Position numbers and translations under genes: made by a program. The notes under the pieces are model-generated. The model was given only the letters and a program-made list of their open reading frames with translations. It was not told the DNA's origin and searched no databases. Positions 46,695-55,462 of a stretch of DNA of 64,000 nucleotides are shown one piece after another (positions within the stretch are counted from its first letter, which is position 1; each line of letters begins with the position of its first letter). The DNA lies in assembly GCF_001886715.1 (NCBI RefSeq), contig NZ_CP018082.1, positions 4,464,001-4,528,000 of the forward strand, in the 5' to 3' direction. Source of the stretch: Nocardia mangyaensis. GTDB taxonomy: Bacteria; Actinomycetota; Actinomycetes; Mycobacteriales; Mycobacteriaceae.

Positions 46695-47619
46695 CGGTGA
46701 GCACGAGCAGCATCGCGCAGCAGGTCAGCCACTGCCACTGATTCAGCGTGCGATCCATCCGGCCGATCGTCGCGCGCAGGCCGGCCGCGATCCGCTGCTG
46801 GGCGACGAGCTCGCTGCGCAGCCCGGCCATAGTGATGGCCTCGGCGTCGGCGTACACACCGGCCCGGTCGATCCGGTGGTGCAGGCGCGAGACCAGCTTC
46901 TGCTTCTCGCGCACGGTCTGGCGCGACACCGCCAGCTCGACCCGTTGATCGCGCAGCTCCGTGCGCTGCTGCTCGATCATCGCTGCTTGCGCCGCGGTGT
47001 GTCGTTCCCAGGTGCCCACCTCGGCCCACCCTCCTGTCGTCAGATCCACGTGACCCCAGGCGATCTCGTCCTTCACCCAGCCCTGGAGGAAGTCACGCAA
47101 TTCCCAGTTCGCCCGCGTCGGCGCGGCGAAACCGGTGCTTCCCGCAGCGACCATGCCCTGGTCGATGCGGTAGTCCGCGGCCGCGGGCGCGAAATCGGCG
47201 ACGCCGACCGCGGGCACGAGCGGGACCCAGTACCCCTGCGGGCACACCCACAGCACGTCATCGATACCCGCGGCCTGCAGTCGTTTCCGGTGCGCGCGGG
47301 CCGAGGTGATGTCGAGGGGGCCGCTGCGGACCTCGACCACGCAACGGCGGTCGCCGCGCCGCCAGTAGACGTCGACCGGAATGTCGTCGACGCGCGCGTC
47401 CACTTCGGCCTCGTCGGCACCGGCCGCGAGGAGTCTGCCGCAGATCCAATGATGGAGGCGCTGGGTATTCCATTGCGTCGCCACACAATCGGGGCAACCA
47501 CAGCCGTATCCGGTCCGCTCCGTCGTCGCGCGACGGCCCCCTTCGGAGATGCCGAGTTCGTCGAGCAGCGCCCGTCGTCCGCACACCACCTGGGTGTCGC
47601 TTCGCCGCTTCGTCCTCAC
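46666..47619 (-). CDS. CoiA-like nuclease-fold protein with coiled coil and C-terminal membrane anchor
   Basis: 317 residues (GTG at 47619). An N-terminal CGCPDC motif could bind zinc; then HHWICGRLLAAGADEAEVDA and VDVYWRRGDRRCVVEVRSGP, which fit the D...(D/E)xK-like core of competence-protein CoiA-type nucleases, though the lysine is R here. A predicted coiled coil (~215-275, ERHTAAQAAMIEQQRTELRD) precedes one C-terminal transmembrane helix (LTCCAMLLVLTVMTGAMV). So an inner-membrane protein with its nuclease-like part in the cytoplasm. Role unknown; a link to DNA uptake or defence is only suggested. Confidence 0.6.
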   Translation of the reverse strand: MRTKRRSDTQVVCGRRALLDELGISEGGRRATTERTGYGCGCPDCVATQWNTQRLHHWICGRLLAAGADEAEVDARVDDIPVDVYWRRGDRRCVVEVRSGPLDITSARAHRKRLQAAGIDDVLWVCPQGYWVPLVPAVGVADFAPAAADYRIDQGMVAAGSTGFAAPTRANWELRDFLQGWVKDEIAWGHVDLTTGGWAEVGTWERHTAAQAAMIEQQRTELRDQRVELAVSRQTVREKQKLVSRLHHRIDRAGVYADAEAITMAGLRSELVAQQRIAAGLRATIGRMDRTLNQWQWLTCCAMLLVLTVMTGAMVMR

Positions 47620-48003
47620 ACCATCACTCCCTCACCCGGGGCCCTGACGTGTGCCCGCGCCCACGCCCCGGACTCCAGGTTCCCGCAGCCGCCGATTGGC
47701 CGCCAGCCCCCTTGACCCGCGCTCGGGTGCGTCACCGAGTGGTGATCGTGATCACAAACGCGACCCACCTTGCATATCAAGGTATTTCATCGCGCCGACG
47801 TCGCAGGACGACGGCAAGATCTTGATCATTTCGATACACAGACCGGGCCTGTTGACTGCCCGATTTGCCCTGTTTGCTCGGGCGTTCGGCGCGTCGCGGA
47901 TCCGGACGCAGGGCCATCGCCACTCCACGGGCGCCGACGTCGGTGGATATGATCGCTGCGGCCGAGGCGGGCACGCTCGCCGACCACGGGAAGTAGGGTG
48001 TGC
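47620..48003. other. 384-base divergent spacer
   Basis: Separates the minus-strand CoiA-like gene from the plus-strand low-complexity protein. Short frames here are shadows. Around 47740-47840 it is less GC-rich, with TTGATCAT and repeated GATC motifs, and probably holds the promoters. No riboswitch or RNA recognised. Confidence 0.4.
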
Positions 48004-50409
48004 ATGAACCACGCTGAGCACGACGAATCCATCGGGTCGATGCTGGCGAGTATCGCCGCGGCGTTGCGTGAGGTCAGCGAGAAGCTCGATATCGTCGCCG
48101 CGCGGGTCCAGCAGGAGGTGCCGACCTTCCCCGCCGACGACGACCTTCCCGACCAGACCCGGATCCGTCGCCTCGAGACCTGGGCATTCCATGCCTCACA
48201 GGACATCTCCCGGTTGAGCTCACGCCTCGATGCCCTCGACGGCGGCGACACCGAGCAGCCGCCGCCCCGTGCGCGCGGCACCCGAAGTCGCCGGGAGGTG
48301 CGGGAGGCGGCCGAGCGTGCGGCCGCGGGTCTCGACGACGCCACGGGAGTGGGCGAGTCCCCTACGCCCCATCAGTTCCACTCGGCCGCCGGTGATCGGC
48401 CGCCGCTGGAACGTCGCCAATCCCCCATCCGCTCCACCGATCACCTCGGTGACCCGACCTGGCCGCTCACCACCGCGCCGGTTCCACGCACCACCGCGAC
48501 GGCCGATCCGTTCGGCGGTGCGGTCAACGGGCACGCGTCGGGCCGCGAGGAAGTCGGTCCGCTCGGCGGCTTCGGCTCCGGGGCGAACGGGTCGGCGGGT
48601 GGTGGCGATGCGACCACCGGCGAGATCGCGGTGTCTCGCCACGACAGTCACGGGGTGGGGATCAACGGGAGTTCCTCGATCACGGGTGGCACGCGCGCCG
48701 CGGGCGGTACAGCTGTCCTGAACGGCACGGCCGCCGCGGGCAACGGACCCACCGGGAATGGGACGAGCATCGTCGGTGGCGCTGCTGTCCCCCGCACTGT
48801 CGCCCCCGAGGGCGCGACCAACGCCAACGGCGCGCCCGTCGACGGCGGCACGATGGCCCCCGGCGTCTCCACTGACGAACACGGCGCGCCCACCGGCGGC
48901 ACGATCATCGCGAGTGGTCCACCTGGGGCATTCGGGTCGCCCGTGACAGGCGGCGATGCCGTGAACGGCGCGAGCGCGACGACCGGCGCCCGCAGTGTCG
49001 CCGTGACGGGTAGCAATGTCGTGAATGGAACGGCGGTGGACAGCGGTGCGGCATGGCGCGACGGTGAGGCGCAAGCAGCCGCCGCGAACACCTCACCGGC
49101 ACTGCTCGACAGTGCGGCCACACCGTCGGTCGGCGGCACAGCAACGCCTACGCGGACTGCTCCGGCCCGACTGTCGGTCGGCAACCCCGCAGCGCCGCCG
49201 AACGGCAACCGGGCCGCGTCGTCGGTCAGGGATTCAGCCGCCGAGCCGGTCGACAGTCCGGCGCCACTCTCGGGTGGCCCTACAGCCACGCCTGTCATCG
49301 GCAATTCGGCACCGCCTTCGGGCGCCGGCATGTCCGCACCGTCGATCAGCGGTTCGGCGGTGGGGGGCTCGGAGCGGGCTGTTTCGCTGTCGACGCTGGG
49401 GCTCGATGGTTCGGGACCGACGGCTTCGGGCCCGGCGGATTCGTCGGCGGGTGACGGTGACGTGCTGCCGGGGAGTGCGGAAGTCGGCCATGTTGTTCGT
49501 GGCGGGCAGGTGGTCGCCGGCGGGACCTCCGCGGGGGCCCATACCGGCACCATGAACTCACCGGCGGATGCTGCTGTCGAGGCGTCGCACCGGTCGGCCG
49601 ACAGCGGTGTCGAGCGGGCGCGGCCGGTCGGTAGGGCCGAAGCGCCCCAGCCGAACAGCGGCGTCGCACCGGTCGAGGAGTTCGGCAATCCGCCATATGG
49701 GTCGTCCAGCAGTGTGATCGGTGGCGGAGCGATCGGGCAGGCCGCTGAGATGCCGGACCTCGGGGTGGGCACCGGCAGTGGTTCCGAAGGCCTGGATCGA
49801 ACCGTGCCGGACCCCCGGGCGGCAGGTCTCACCGCGGGGACCCACACCGGCACGAACGGCTACGCGGTCAACGGGTTCGACCATTCGGCCCCGATGACCG
49901 ACCCCCCGGCGGGTAATACCGTCAACGGCATCCAGTGGGCATTCGCTGACGACACGACAGCCACGCTGCCCACAGCTGTTCGAAACGGACACGCTCACCA
50001 TGGGTTCACCGCCGAACCCGATCGCCGCCCCGAGACGATCTTCGACGAGTTCACTCCCCGGGACCGCCTGACCACCGGCGGCACGAACACGACCGCGCCG
50101 AGTGGGCCGCCCGCCCGCCTCGCCCCGCCGAAGGAGCACTCCGTGGCGGGGCAGGCCACAGGAGCGGACCCGGGTTCCCCGGCCTCGATCGCAGCTCCGG
50201 CCCCGGCAGATCCGGATACCGCCGACCCGATTCCGCCCACCGCCACCGACGCGGCGGGAATCACCGTGACCGGTACCTTCCGCGCGTTCGACATCGAACG
50301 CGCGCATGTCGACAAGCTGCAGGCGATGCTCGACGAATTGAAACGTTCGGCTGGTCTCCCACCGAGTCGTCACGATGTCTTCGGCCCGCCCACCACGGAG
50401 CCCGGCTGA
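48004..50409 (+). CDS. low-complexity Gly/Ala/Thr/Pro-rich protein with terminal conserved segments
   Basis: About 801 residues (ATG at 48004; a GTG two codons earlier is possible). Residues 1-~85 are a helical, coiled-coil-like start (GSMLASIAAALREVSEKLDI, ISRLSSRLDAL). Residues ~90-740 are a long disordered tract of imperfect short repeats (NGT, GGT, SAP, NGA types) with few aromatics. The last ~45 residues are ordered again: GTFRAFDIERAHVDKLQAML. No signal peptide or membrane helix. It may be a scaffold or cell-pole/regulatory protein; no function is assigned. GC-rich repeats make assembly and length uncertain. Confidence 0.6.
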   Translation: MNHAEHDESIGSMLASIAAALREVSEKLDIVAARVQQEVPTFPADDDLPDQTRIRRLETWAFHASQDISRLSSRLDALDGGDTEQPPPRARGTRSRREVREAAERAAAGLDDATGVGESPTPHQFHSAAGDRPPLERRQSPIRSTDHLGDPTWPLTTAPVPRTTATADPFGGAVNGHASGREEVGPLGGFGSGANGSAGGGDATTGEIAVSRHDSHGVGINGSSSITGGTRAAGGTAVLNGTAAAGNGPTGNGTSIVGGAAVPRTVAPEGATNANGAPVDGGTMAPGVSTDEHGAPTGGTIIASGPPGAFGSPVTGGDAVNGASATTGARSVAVTGSNVVNGTAVDSGAAWRDGEAQAAAANTSPALLDSAATPSVGGTATPTRTAPARLSVGNPAAPPNGNRAASSVRDSAAEPVDSPAPLSGGPTATPVIGNSAPPSGAGMSAPSISGSAVGGSERAVSLSTLGLDGSGPTASGPADSSAGDGDVLPGSAEVGHVVRGGQVVAGGTSAGAHTGTMNSPADAAVEASHRSADSGVERARPVGRAEAPQPNSGVAPVEEFGNPPYGSSSSVIGGGAIGQAAEMPDLGVGTGSGSEGLDRTVPDPRAAGLTAGTHTGTNGYAVNGFDHSAPMTDPPAGNTVNGIQWAFADDTTATLPTAVRNGHAHHGFTAEPDRRPETIFDEFTPRDRLTTGGTNTTAPSGPPARLAPPKEHSVAGQATGADPGSPASIAAPAPADPDTADPIPPTATDAAGITVTGTFRAFDIERAHVDKLQAMLDELKRSAGLPPSRHDVFGPPTTEPG

Positions 50410-50435
50410 CCGACGCCGCGACCCGACGCGAGGAC

Positions 50436-51371
50436 CTACGCCGAGGTGGACGCGGCGACCAGGTCCTCCTCCGGCAGGGTCGGGGTGTCGCGCAGGACGG
50501 TGGTGATCAGGTCGCGCAGGGCGCGGTGGCCGGCGTCGGCGGTGTTGCGGGGGTGCCAGGCCATGGCGACGACGGGGGTGGGTAGTGGCAGGGGGATTTC
50601 GAAGGTCGCCAAGCCGAGTGCGGTTCGGGCGGGGCGCGAGAGTTGTTCGGGGGCAGGACAGATCAGGTCGGTGGTGGTGACGGTGAACAGGGCGGTGGAC
50701 AGGTCGGGGACCGTGGCCAGGACGCGGCGGGTGCGGCCGTGCAGGGCGAGGCGGTCATCGATCGGACCGTGGGTGCGACCGGTGGCGGAGACCTCGAGAT
50801 GGTGGGCGCTGGCGTAGGCGGCGACGGTGGGGCGCTCGGCGGCGAAGGGGTGGCCGGCGGCGGCGGCGCCGATCCAGCGGTCGGCGAAGAGGCGCTGCAC
50901 CACCGTTTCCGGGTCGGTGCGCCCGATCGTGCCGACCTCCACGTCGACCCTGCCGTCGCGGAGGGCGGAGTCGGCGTCCTCGGCCGCCAGCAGCCGGATC
51001 GTCACACCGGGGAGCTGGGAGCTGACCGCCGCCAGCAGCGGTCCGGACAGCCGTGCCGCCACCGAATCTCCGACCCGGACAACGAAATCGCGGTGCCGGC
51101 CAGGCCCTTTCCCTTCGCGGGCGGTCAACAGGAAACGACCTTGCTCGACCAGCACGGCCACATCGTGTCGCAGTTCCAACGCCCGCGGTGTCGGCACCAG
51201 CTGCCGTCCGGAGCGCACGAGCAGCGGGTCGTCGAGCACCTCGCGCAGGCGGGTGAGGGTGCGGCTCATCGCCGAGGTGGAGGTGTGCAGACGCCGGGCC
51301 GCCTCGGTGACGCTGTTGGTGTCGAGCAGCGCGTCGAGGGCGAGCAGCAGGTTCAGATCCAGCGCATCCAC
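50436..51371 (-). CDS. LysR-family regulator
   Basis: 311 residues from a GTG at 51371. N-terminal HTH: LNLLLALDALLDTNSVTEAA, LHTSTSAMSRTLTRLREVL; the effector domain follows (HRDFVVRVGDSVAARLSGPL). The opening resembles the NodD/LinR/PcpR branch, which often respond to aromatic compounds. Convergent with the low-complexity gene and same strand as the flavin monooxygenase just upstream at 51439-52944, which it may regulate. Confidence 0.82.
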   Translation of the reverse strand: MDALDLNLLLALDALLDTNSVTEAARRLHTSTSAMSRTLTRLREVLDDPLLVRSGRQLVPTPRALELRHDVAVLVEQGRFLLTAREGKGPGRHRDFVVRVGDSVAARLSGPLLAAVSSQLPGVTIRLLAAEDADSALRDGRVDVEVGTIGRTDPETVVQRLFADRWIGAAAAGHPFAAERPTVAAYASAHHLEVSATGRTHGPIDDRLALHGRTRRVLATVPDLSTALFTVTTTDLICPAPEQLSRPARTALGLATFEIPLPLPTPVVAMAWHPRNTADAGHRALRDLITTVLRDTPTLPEEDLVAASTSA

Positions 51372-51438
51372 GCGAGGATTATCACCAATGCGCGGATCGC
51401 CGCCAAGCGTGGCGCCGACGGCGAGCCGGCGTGTCGGG

Positions 51439-52944
51439 CTACCTGTCGGTTACCGGCTCGGGTGCGGGAGCCGGGGCCGCGGCGGGCGTACGGTCACGCA
51501 GCACCCCACGGTAGGAGGCGGGCCGCACCGGCCGCACCCACTGCGCCAGCCTGGACCGCAACGGCAACGGCGTGCCGAGGTCGTCGAGCATCTCGTCGAT
51601 ATTGGCCAGCGAGAACGGCACCACCGAGGCGCCGTGGGCGTGGTTGCCCTCGCCGCGCTCGCGCGACCACGCCAGCCGCGCGTCGATCTCGTTGTTCATC
51701 AGCTCGGGCATCGGGGGCACGAACTCGCCGGTGAGCAGCCCGGCGATCCAATGCGCGCCGATCTCGGAGCTCAGCGCGCTCACGTTCGAGCTGTTGTATC
51801 CGGCGAAGCTCAGGTTGGGTACGTCCACGGGCAGGATGTGGCGGTAGAGCCGGAAGTCGCCCACCTCGTCGGTGAGGGCACGCCGGACGAACGGGGTGAG
51901 GAACGGCACCTCCTGCCGATATCCGGTGGCGCACACGACGATCTCGGCCAGCTTCAGACTGCCGTCGGCGAGCCGGACGGCGGGTCCGTGCTTGCCGCCG
52001 ATCAGTTCGGTGATCTCGGTGTCGCGGTGCACGGTGATCCGGCCTGCCTCGACCTGCTCGGCGAAGCCCTCGGTGACCAGACCCGCGCTGCTGGTGGCGA
52101 TCTCCTCGATCGGACCCGACGGCAGCAGGTCGAGTTCACGCAGGCGGAGTTTGCGCGTCACACGCTCCTGCAGCAGGTCCAGATTGGCCTCGCGCAGCGC
52201 GAGCCGGTCGAGCAGCCGCTCGGTCCGGTGCGGGAAGCGGGATCGGAAATGCGCCTCGCCGGCGCGAGTGAGCAGGAGTCGCTCGTAGTCGACGCCCTGG
52301 AAGGTGCGCGGCATCTTCCAGGTGAGTCGGCGCGCGACCACGCTGGTCTCGTCGGCCAGGTGGCTGACGGCTTCGGCGACATCGCAGGCGGACTTGCCGT
52401 AGCCGAGCACGACCACCGATCGATCGCGCGCCTGCTCGACGTCGTGGAACTCCGAGACGTGACACAGATGCCCACCGGCCGCGCGGAAGGCCGCCGCACC
52501 GGGCAGATCGGGCATGACCGGATCGCTGAAGACACCGTTGGCGACGATCAGGTGATCGCAGGAGGTGCGGTGCACGCCCATCGCGTCGCGGATCTCGAGC
52601 AGCCAGCCGCTGTCGACCGGGTCGGCCGCGACCACCTCGGTGCCCAGCCGCAGCATCGGACCCAGGCCGAAGTGCTGCACGTATCCGGCCAGGTAGGCCT
52701 GCATCTGCTGACCGTCGGGCCAGCGCGGATAGTCCTCCGGCATCGGGTGGTCGGTGAAGGGGGACGTGAACTTGCTGTTCTGGGCGCGCAGGCCGGGATA
52801 GCGGCGGGTGGCACTCCACACACCGCCCACGTCAGGGGCCCGGTCGAACACCTCGACCGGGAAACCCGCCTGACTCAACACCTTCGCGCAGGCCAAACCC
52901 GCAACTCCCGCACCGACGATCCCGATGCGGCTACCGCTCGTCAT
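51439..52944 (-). CDS. flavin-containing monooxygenase (FMO/BVMO-like)
   Basis: 501 residues if it starts at MTSGSRIGIVGAG (52944); an ATG ten codons upstream is less likely because the conserved FAD fold starts at residue ~6. FAD motif GIVGAGVAGLACAKVL, NADPH motif VVVLGYGKSACDVAEAV, and VCATGYRQEVPF (ATGY). The FMO fingerprint FxGxxxHxxx(Y/F) appears as HLCHVSEFHD. It oxygenates a heteroatom or ketone. No Shine-Dalgarno is clear. Divergent from the GNAT at 53016 across 71 bases. Confidence 0.8.
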   Translation of the reverse strand: MTSGSRIGIVGAGVAGLACAKVLSQAGFPVEVFDRAPDVGGVWSATRRYPGLRAQNSKFTSPFTDHPMPEDYPRWPDGQQMQAYLAGYVQHFGLGPMLRLGTEVVAADPVDSGWLLEIRDAMGVHRTSCDHLIVANGVFSDPVMPDLPGAAAFRAAGGHLCHVSEFHDVEQARDRSVVVLGYGKSACDVAEAVSHLADETSVVARRLTWKMPRTFQGVDYERLLLTRAGEAHFRSRFPHRTERLLDRLALREANLDLLQERVTRKLRLRELDLLPSGPIEEIATSSAGLVTEGFAEQVEAGRITVHRDTEITELIGGKHGPAVRLADGSLKLAEIVVCATGYRQEVPFLTPFVRRALTDEVGDFRLYRHILPVDVPNLSFAGYNSSNVSALSSEIGAHWIAGLLTGEFVPPMPELMNNEIDARLAWSRERGEGNHAHGASVVPFSLANIDEMLDDLGTPLPLRSRLAQWVRPVRPASYRGVLRDRTPAAAPAPAPEPVTDR

Positions 52945-53015
52945 GGGCAGGAGAGTACTCGGCACCGCCGTCACGGTGCCACCGCCGCCACATCGAAGCG
53001 TGCTGTACTGGAACG

Positions 53016-53558
53016 ATGACCAACAGTTCCGTCGTCGTCGATCGAGCCGGGCTCTGGGACGCCGAGGCGCTCAGCGATGTCGCCGCCGCGACCTTTCCGC
53101 TGGCCTGCCCACCGGAGGCCACCCAGGGCGACATCGAGATCTTCCTCGAGCAGATGCTCTCGGGGGACCGTTTCGGCGAGTACCTCACCGATCCCGACCG
53201 CACCGTGCTCAAGGCGGTCGAGGGTGGCGAGATCGTCGGCTACGCGATGCTCGTCGCGGGCAGGCCGACCGATCCCGAGGTCGCCGCGCAGGTCGGTCCG
53301 GGCGCGGTGGTCGAACTGAGCAAGATGTACGTGCTGCCGGGTCATCACGGCAGCGGGGTGGCGAACGCGCTGATGGCGGCGACGATCGCGACCGCGCGCG
53401 AGGCGGGCGCCGGTGCGCTGTGGCTGGGTGTCAACCAGGCCAACGTCCGCGCGCAGAAGTTCTACACCAGGCACGGTTTCGTGCGGGTGGGCACCAAGAC
53501 CAACACCGTCGGCAACCAGGTGCACGACGATTTCGTGTTCGAGCGGCCGCTCAGCTGA
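53016..53558 (+). CDS. GNAT N-acetyltransferase
   Basis: 180 residues. Acetyl-CoA-binding motif A: VVELSKMYVLPGHHGSGVAN, with the Q/RxxGxG/A pattern as HHGSGVA; later ALWLGVNQANVRAQKFYTRH and FVRVGTKTN. Typical of small-molecule or protein N-acetyltransferases; the QANVRAQKFY segment occurs in mycothiol-synthase-like and PaiA-like groups. Its end overlaps the convergent phosphatase gene by 8 bases. Confidence 0.82.
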   Translation: MTNSSVVVDRAGLWDAEALSDVAAATFPLACPPEATQGDIEIFLEQMLSGDRFGEYLTDPDRTVLKAVEGGEIVGYAMLVAGRPTDPEVAAQVGPGAVVELSKMYVLPGHHGSGVANALMAATIATAREAGAGALWLGVNQANVRAQKFYTRHGFVRVGTKTNTVGNQVHDDFVFERPLS

Positions 53559-54345
53559 GCAGGGCCGAGCGCAACGCGGTCAGTTCGGTCTCGGTCAGGC
53601 CGAGACCCTCGCGCACATAGCCCTCGAAGCTGCCGTAGGTCTGCACGGCCTGGTCGAAGGCTGCGTCGAGCCAGCTCGCCTGCACGCCGTTGAGCGGGTC
53701 ACCCGGCGCGGCGTCGCGGTAGGTGTTGGACAGCAGGTAGTCGGCGGTGACGGTGGCCCGGTCCACGCCGAGCACACTCAGCAGCACCGCCGAGGCCCAG
53801 CCGGTGCGGTCCTTGCCCGCGCTGCAGTGGTAGAGCACGCCACCATCGGCGGCGATGATGTCACGCAGGACCGACGCGAACGCCTCGTTCGCACCGGGCG
53901 CGGTGATGAAGGCGCGGTACATGCCCTCGCCACCGAACAGCGCACCGGCCAGGATCAGCGGCGGCGCCTGTCCGATGACGTCGTAGGCGTTCCCGGTCGC
54001 ACCCGCGGGCAGCCTGCCGGGAGCGAGGCTTCGTTCGTAGCCGGTGCGCAGATCGTCGACCACGCGCACGCCGAGGGCGCTCAGCCGGGCCAGGTCCGCG
54101 GGTGTCGCCTGATCCAGCGCCCCGGAGCGGAAGACCAGCCCGGTCCGCACCCAGCGCCCGTCGGTGGTGCGGTAACCGCCCGCGTCCCTGGCGTTCTGCA
54201 CGCCCGACAGGCCCAGCGACCGTTCGACGGTCGTCGTCTCGGCGTTCAGGGGCGCGGCGACCGCACTGCCGACGACCGGTGCGAGCAGTACGGCCACTCC
54301 GGTCGCGACGGCCAGACCGGCACGGACAGCACGGATACGCCTCAC
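53551..54345 (-). CDS. secreted tyrosine/serine phosphatase (PtpB-like, Y_phosphatase3)
   Basis: 264 residues from the GTG at 54345, AAGGAG seven bases upstream. A signal peptide (VAVLLAPVVGSAVAA, cleavage before APLN) directs export. The catalytic loop is HCSAGKDRTGWA (CX5R), and NARDAGGYRTTDGRWVR and LRTGYERS fit the family that includes M. tuberculosis PtpB and other secreted triple-specificity or phytase-like phosphatases. The lysine in the loop (AGKDR) is typical of the group with lipid-phosphate activity. Confidence 0.86.
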   Translation of the reverse strand: MRRIRAVRAGLAVATGVAVLLAPVVGSAVAAPLNAETTTVERSLGLSGVQNARDAGGYRTTDGRWVRTGLVFRSGALDQATPADLARLSALGVRVVDDLRTGYERSLAPGRLPAGATGNAYDVIGQAPPLILAGALFGGEGMYRAFITAPGANEAFASVLRDIIAADGGVLYHCSAGKDRTGWASAVLLSVLGVDRATVTADYLLSNTYRDAAPGDPLNGVQASWLDAAFDQAVQTYGSFEGYVREGLGLTETELTALRSALLS

Positions 54346-54407
54346 GCGGGACTCCTTCGGACGACGCCGGACACGAGCACGACAGGAACGTACCCCGCGA
54401 CGCCCGG

Positions 54408-55454
54408 TTACGCGGCGGCGGCCTCGAACCGCGACAGCGCGAGCAGCCGCGAGATCGCGCGCAGGTACTTCTTTCGGTAGCCGCCGTCGAGCATCTCCTG
54501 GGAGAAGATCTCGTCGAGCTTGGCACCCGAGACCGTCACCGGGACGCTGGCGTCGTAGAGGCGGTCGGCGAGCACGACGATGCGCAGCGCGACGGCCTGG
54601 TCGGTCACCGGGTGCACGCCGGCGACGAACACCGAGGACACGCCGTTGATCAGCGCGCCGTACTTGGACGGGTGCAGAGTGCTCAGGTGCTTCAGCAGCG
54701 CGTCGTAGTCGTCGAGGGTGGAACCCGGTGTGGCGGCGGCCCGTTCGGCCAGCAGGTCGGGCGAGGTGGGCTCGGGCGCGGGCGGCAGGTCGCGGTGGCG
54801 GTAGTCGGGGCCGTCGACCCGCACCGGCTCGAAGATCGAGCCGAGTTTCTTGATCTCGCGCAGGAAATCCTGTGCGGCGAAACGCCCTTCGCCGAGCTGG
54901 CTGGGCAAGGTGTTGGACGTCGCGGCGATCGAGACGCCCGCCGCCGAGAGCTCGGTGAGCAGGCGCGAGACCATGGTGGTGTCGCCCGGGTCGTCGAGTT
55001 CGAACTCGTCGATGCACAGCAGGCTGTTGGCCGAGAGCCGGTCGACGGCGTTGACGAAGCCCAGCGCGCCGACCAGGTTGGTCAGCTCGCCGAAGGTACC
55101 GAACGACTTGGGCGCGGGCGCGCTGTGGAAGATCGAGGCGAGCAGGTGAGTCTTGCCGACACCGAAACCGCCGTCGAGATACAGACCGGCGCCCGAGACC
55201 GCCTTCTTCTTGCCGAACAGGCTCTTCTTCGACGCCGCCTTGTGGATTTTGTCGACCTGACCGGCGAATTCCTCGGCCTTGCGGACCGCGGCCGCCTGGC
55301 TCGGCTCCTTGGGGTCGGGAATGTAGGAGGCGAAGCTGACCTCGTCGAACATGGGCGGGGGCACCATTTGGGCGACGAGCTGGTCGGCCGGGACCTCCGG
55401 ATGGCGATCGACGAGGCGTTCTTGCATGTACGAATCGTACGGACGTGGTTGCAT
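54408..55454 (-). CDS. zapE: ZapE/AFG1-like ATPase
   Basis: 348 residues. Walker A GGFGVGKTHLLASIFHSAP, Walker B SLLCIDEFELDDPGD, sensor SIAATSNTLPSQLGEGRFA and C-terminal YRKKYLRAISRLLALSRF are characteristic of ZapE (Z-ring associated) and AFG1. In E. coli it modulates FtsZ under stress; the actinobacterial counterpart Rv2670c is uncharacterised as far as I recall. The start at 55454 lies only 8 bases from the divergent start at 55463; an internal ATG at 55427 is a possible alternative. The locus keeps the Rv2670c-Rv2671 order. Confidence 0.87.
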   Translation of the reverse strand: MQPRPYDSYMQERLVDRHPEVPADQLVAQMVPPPMFDEVSFASYIPDPKEPSQAAAVRKAEEFAGQVDKIHKAASKKSLFGKKKAVSGAGLYLDGGFGVGKTHLLASIFHSAPAPKSFGTFGELTNLVGALGFVNAVDRLSANSLLCIDEFELDDPGDTTMVSRLLTELSAAGVSIAATSNTLPSQLGEGRFAAQDFLREIKKLGSIFEPVRVDGPDYRHRDLPPAPEPTSPDLLAERAAATPGSTLDDYDALLKHLSTLHPSKYGALINGVSSVFVAGVHPVTDQAVALRIVVLADRLYDASVPVTVSGAKLDEIFSQEMLDGGYRKKYLRAISRLLALSRFEAAAA

Positions 55455-55462
55455 CGGTTCCT

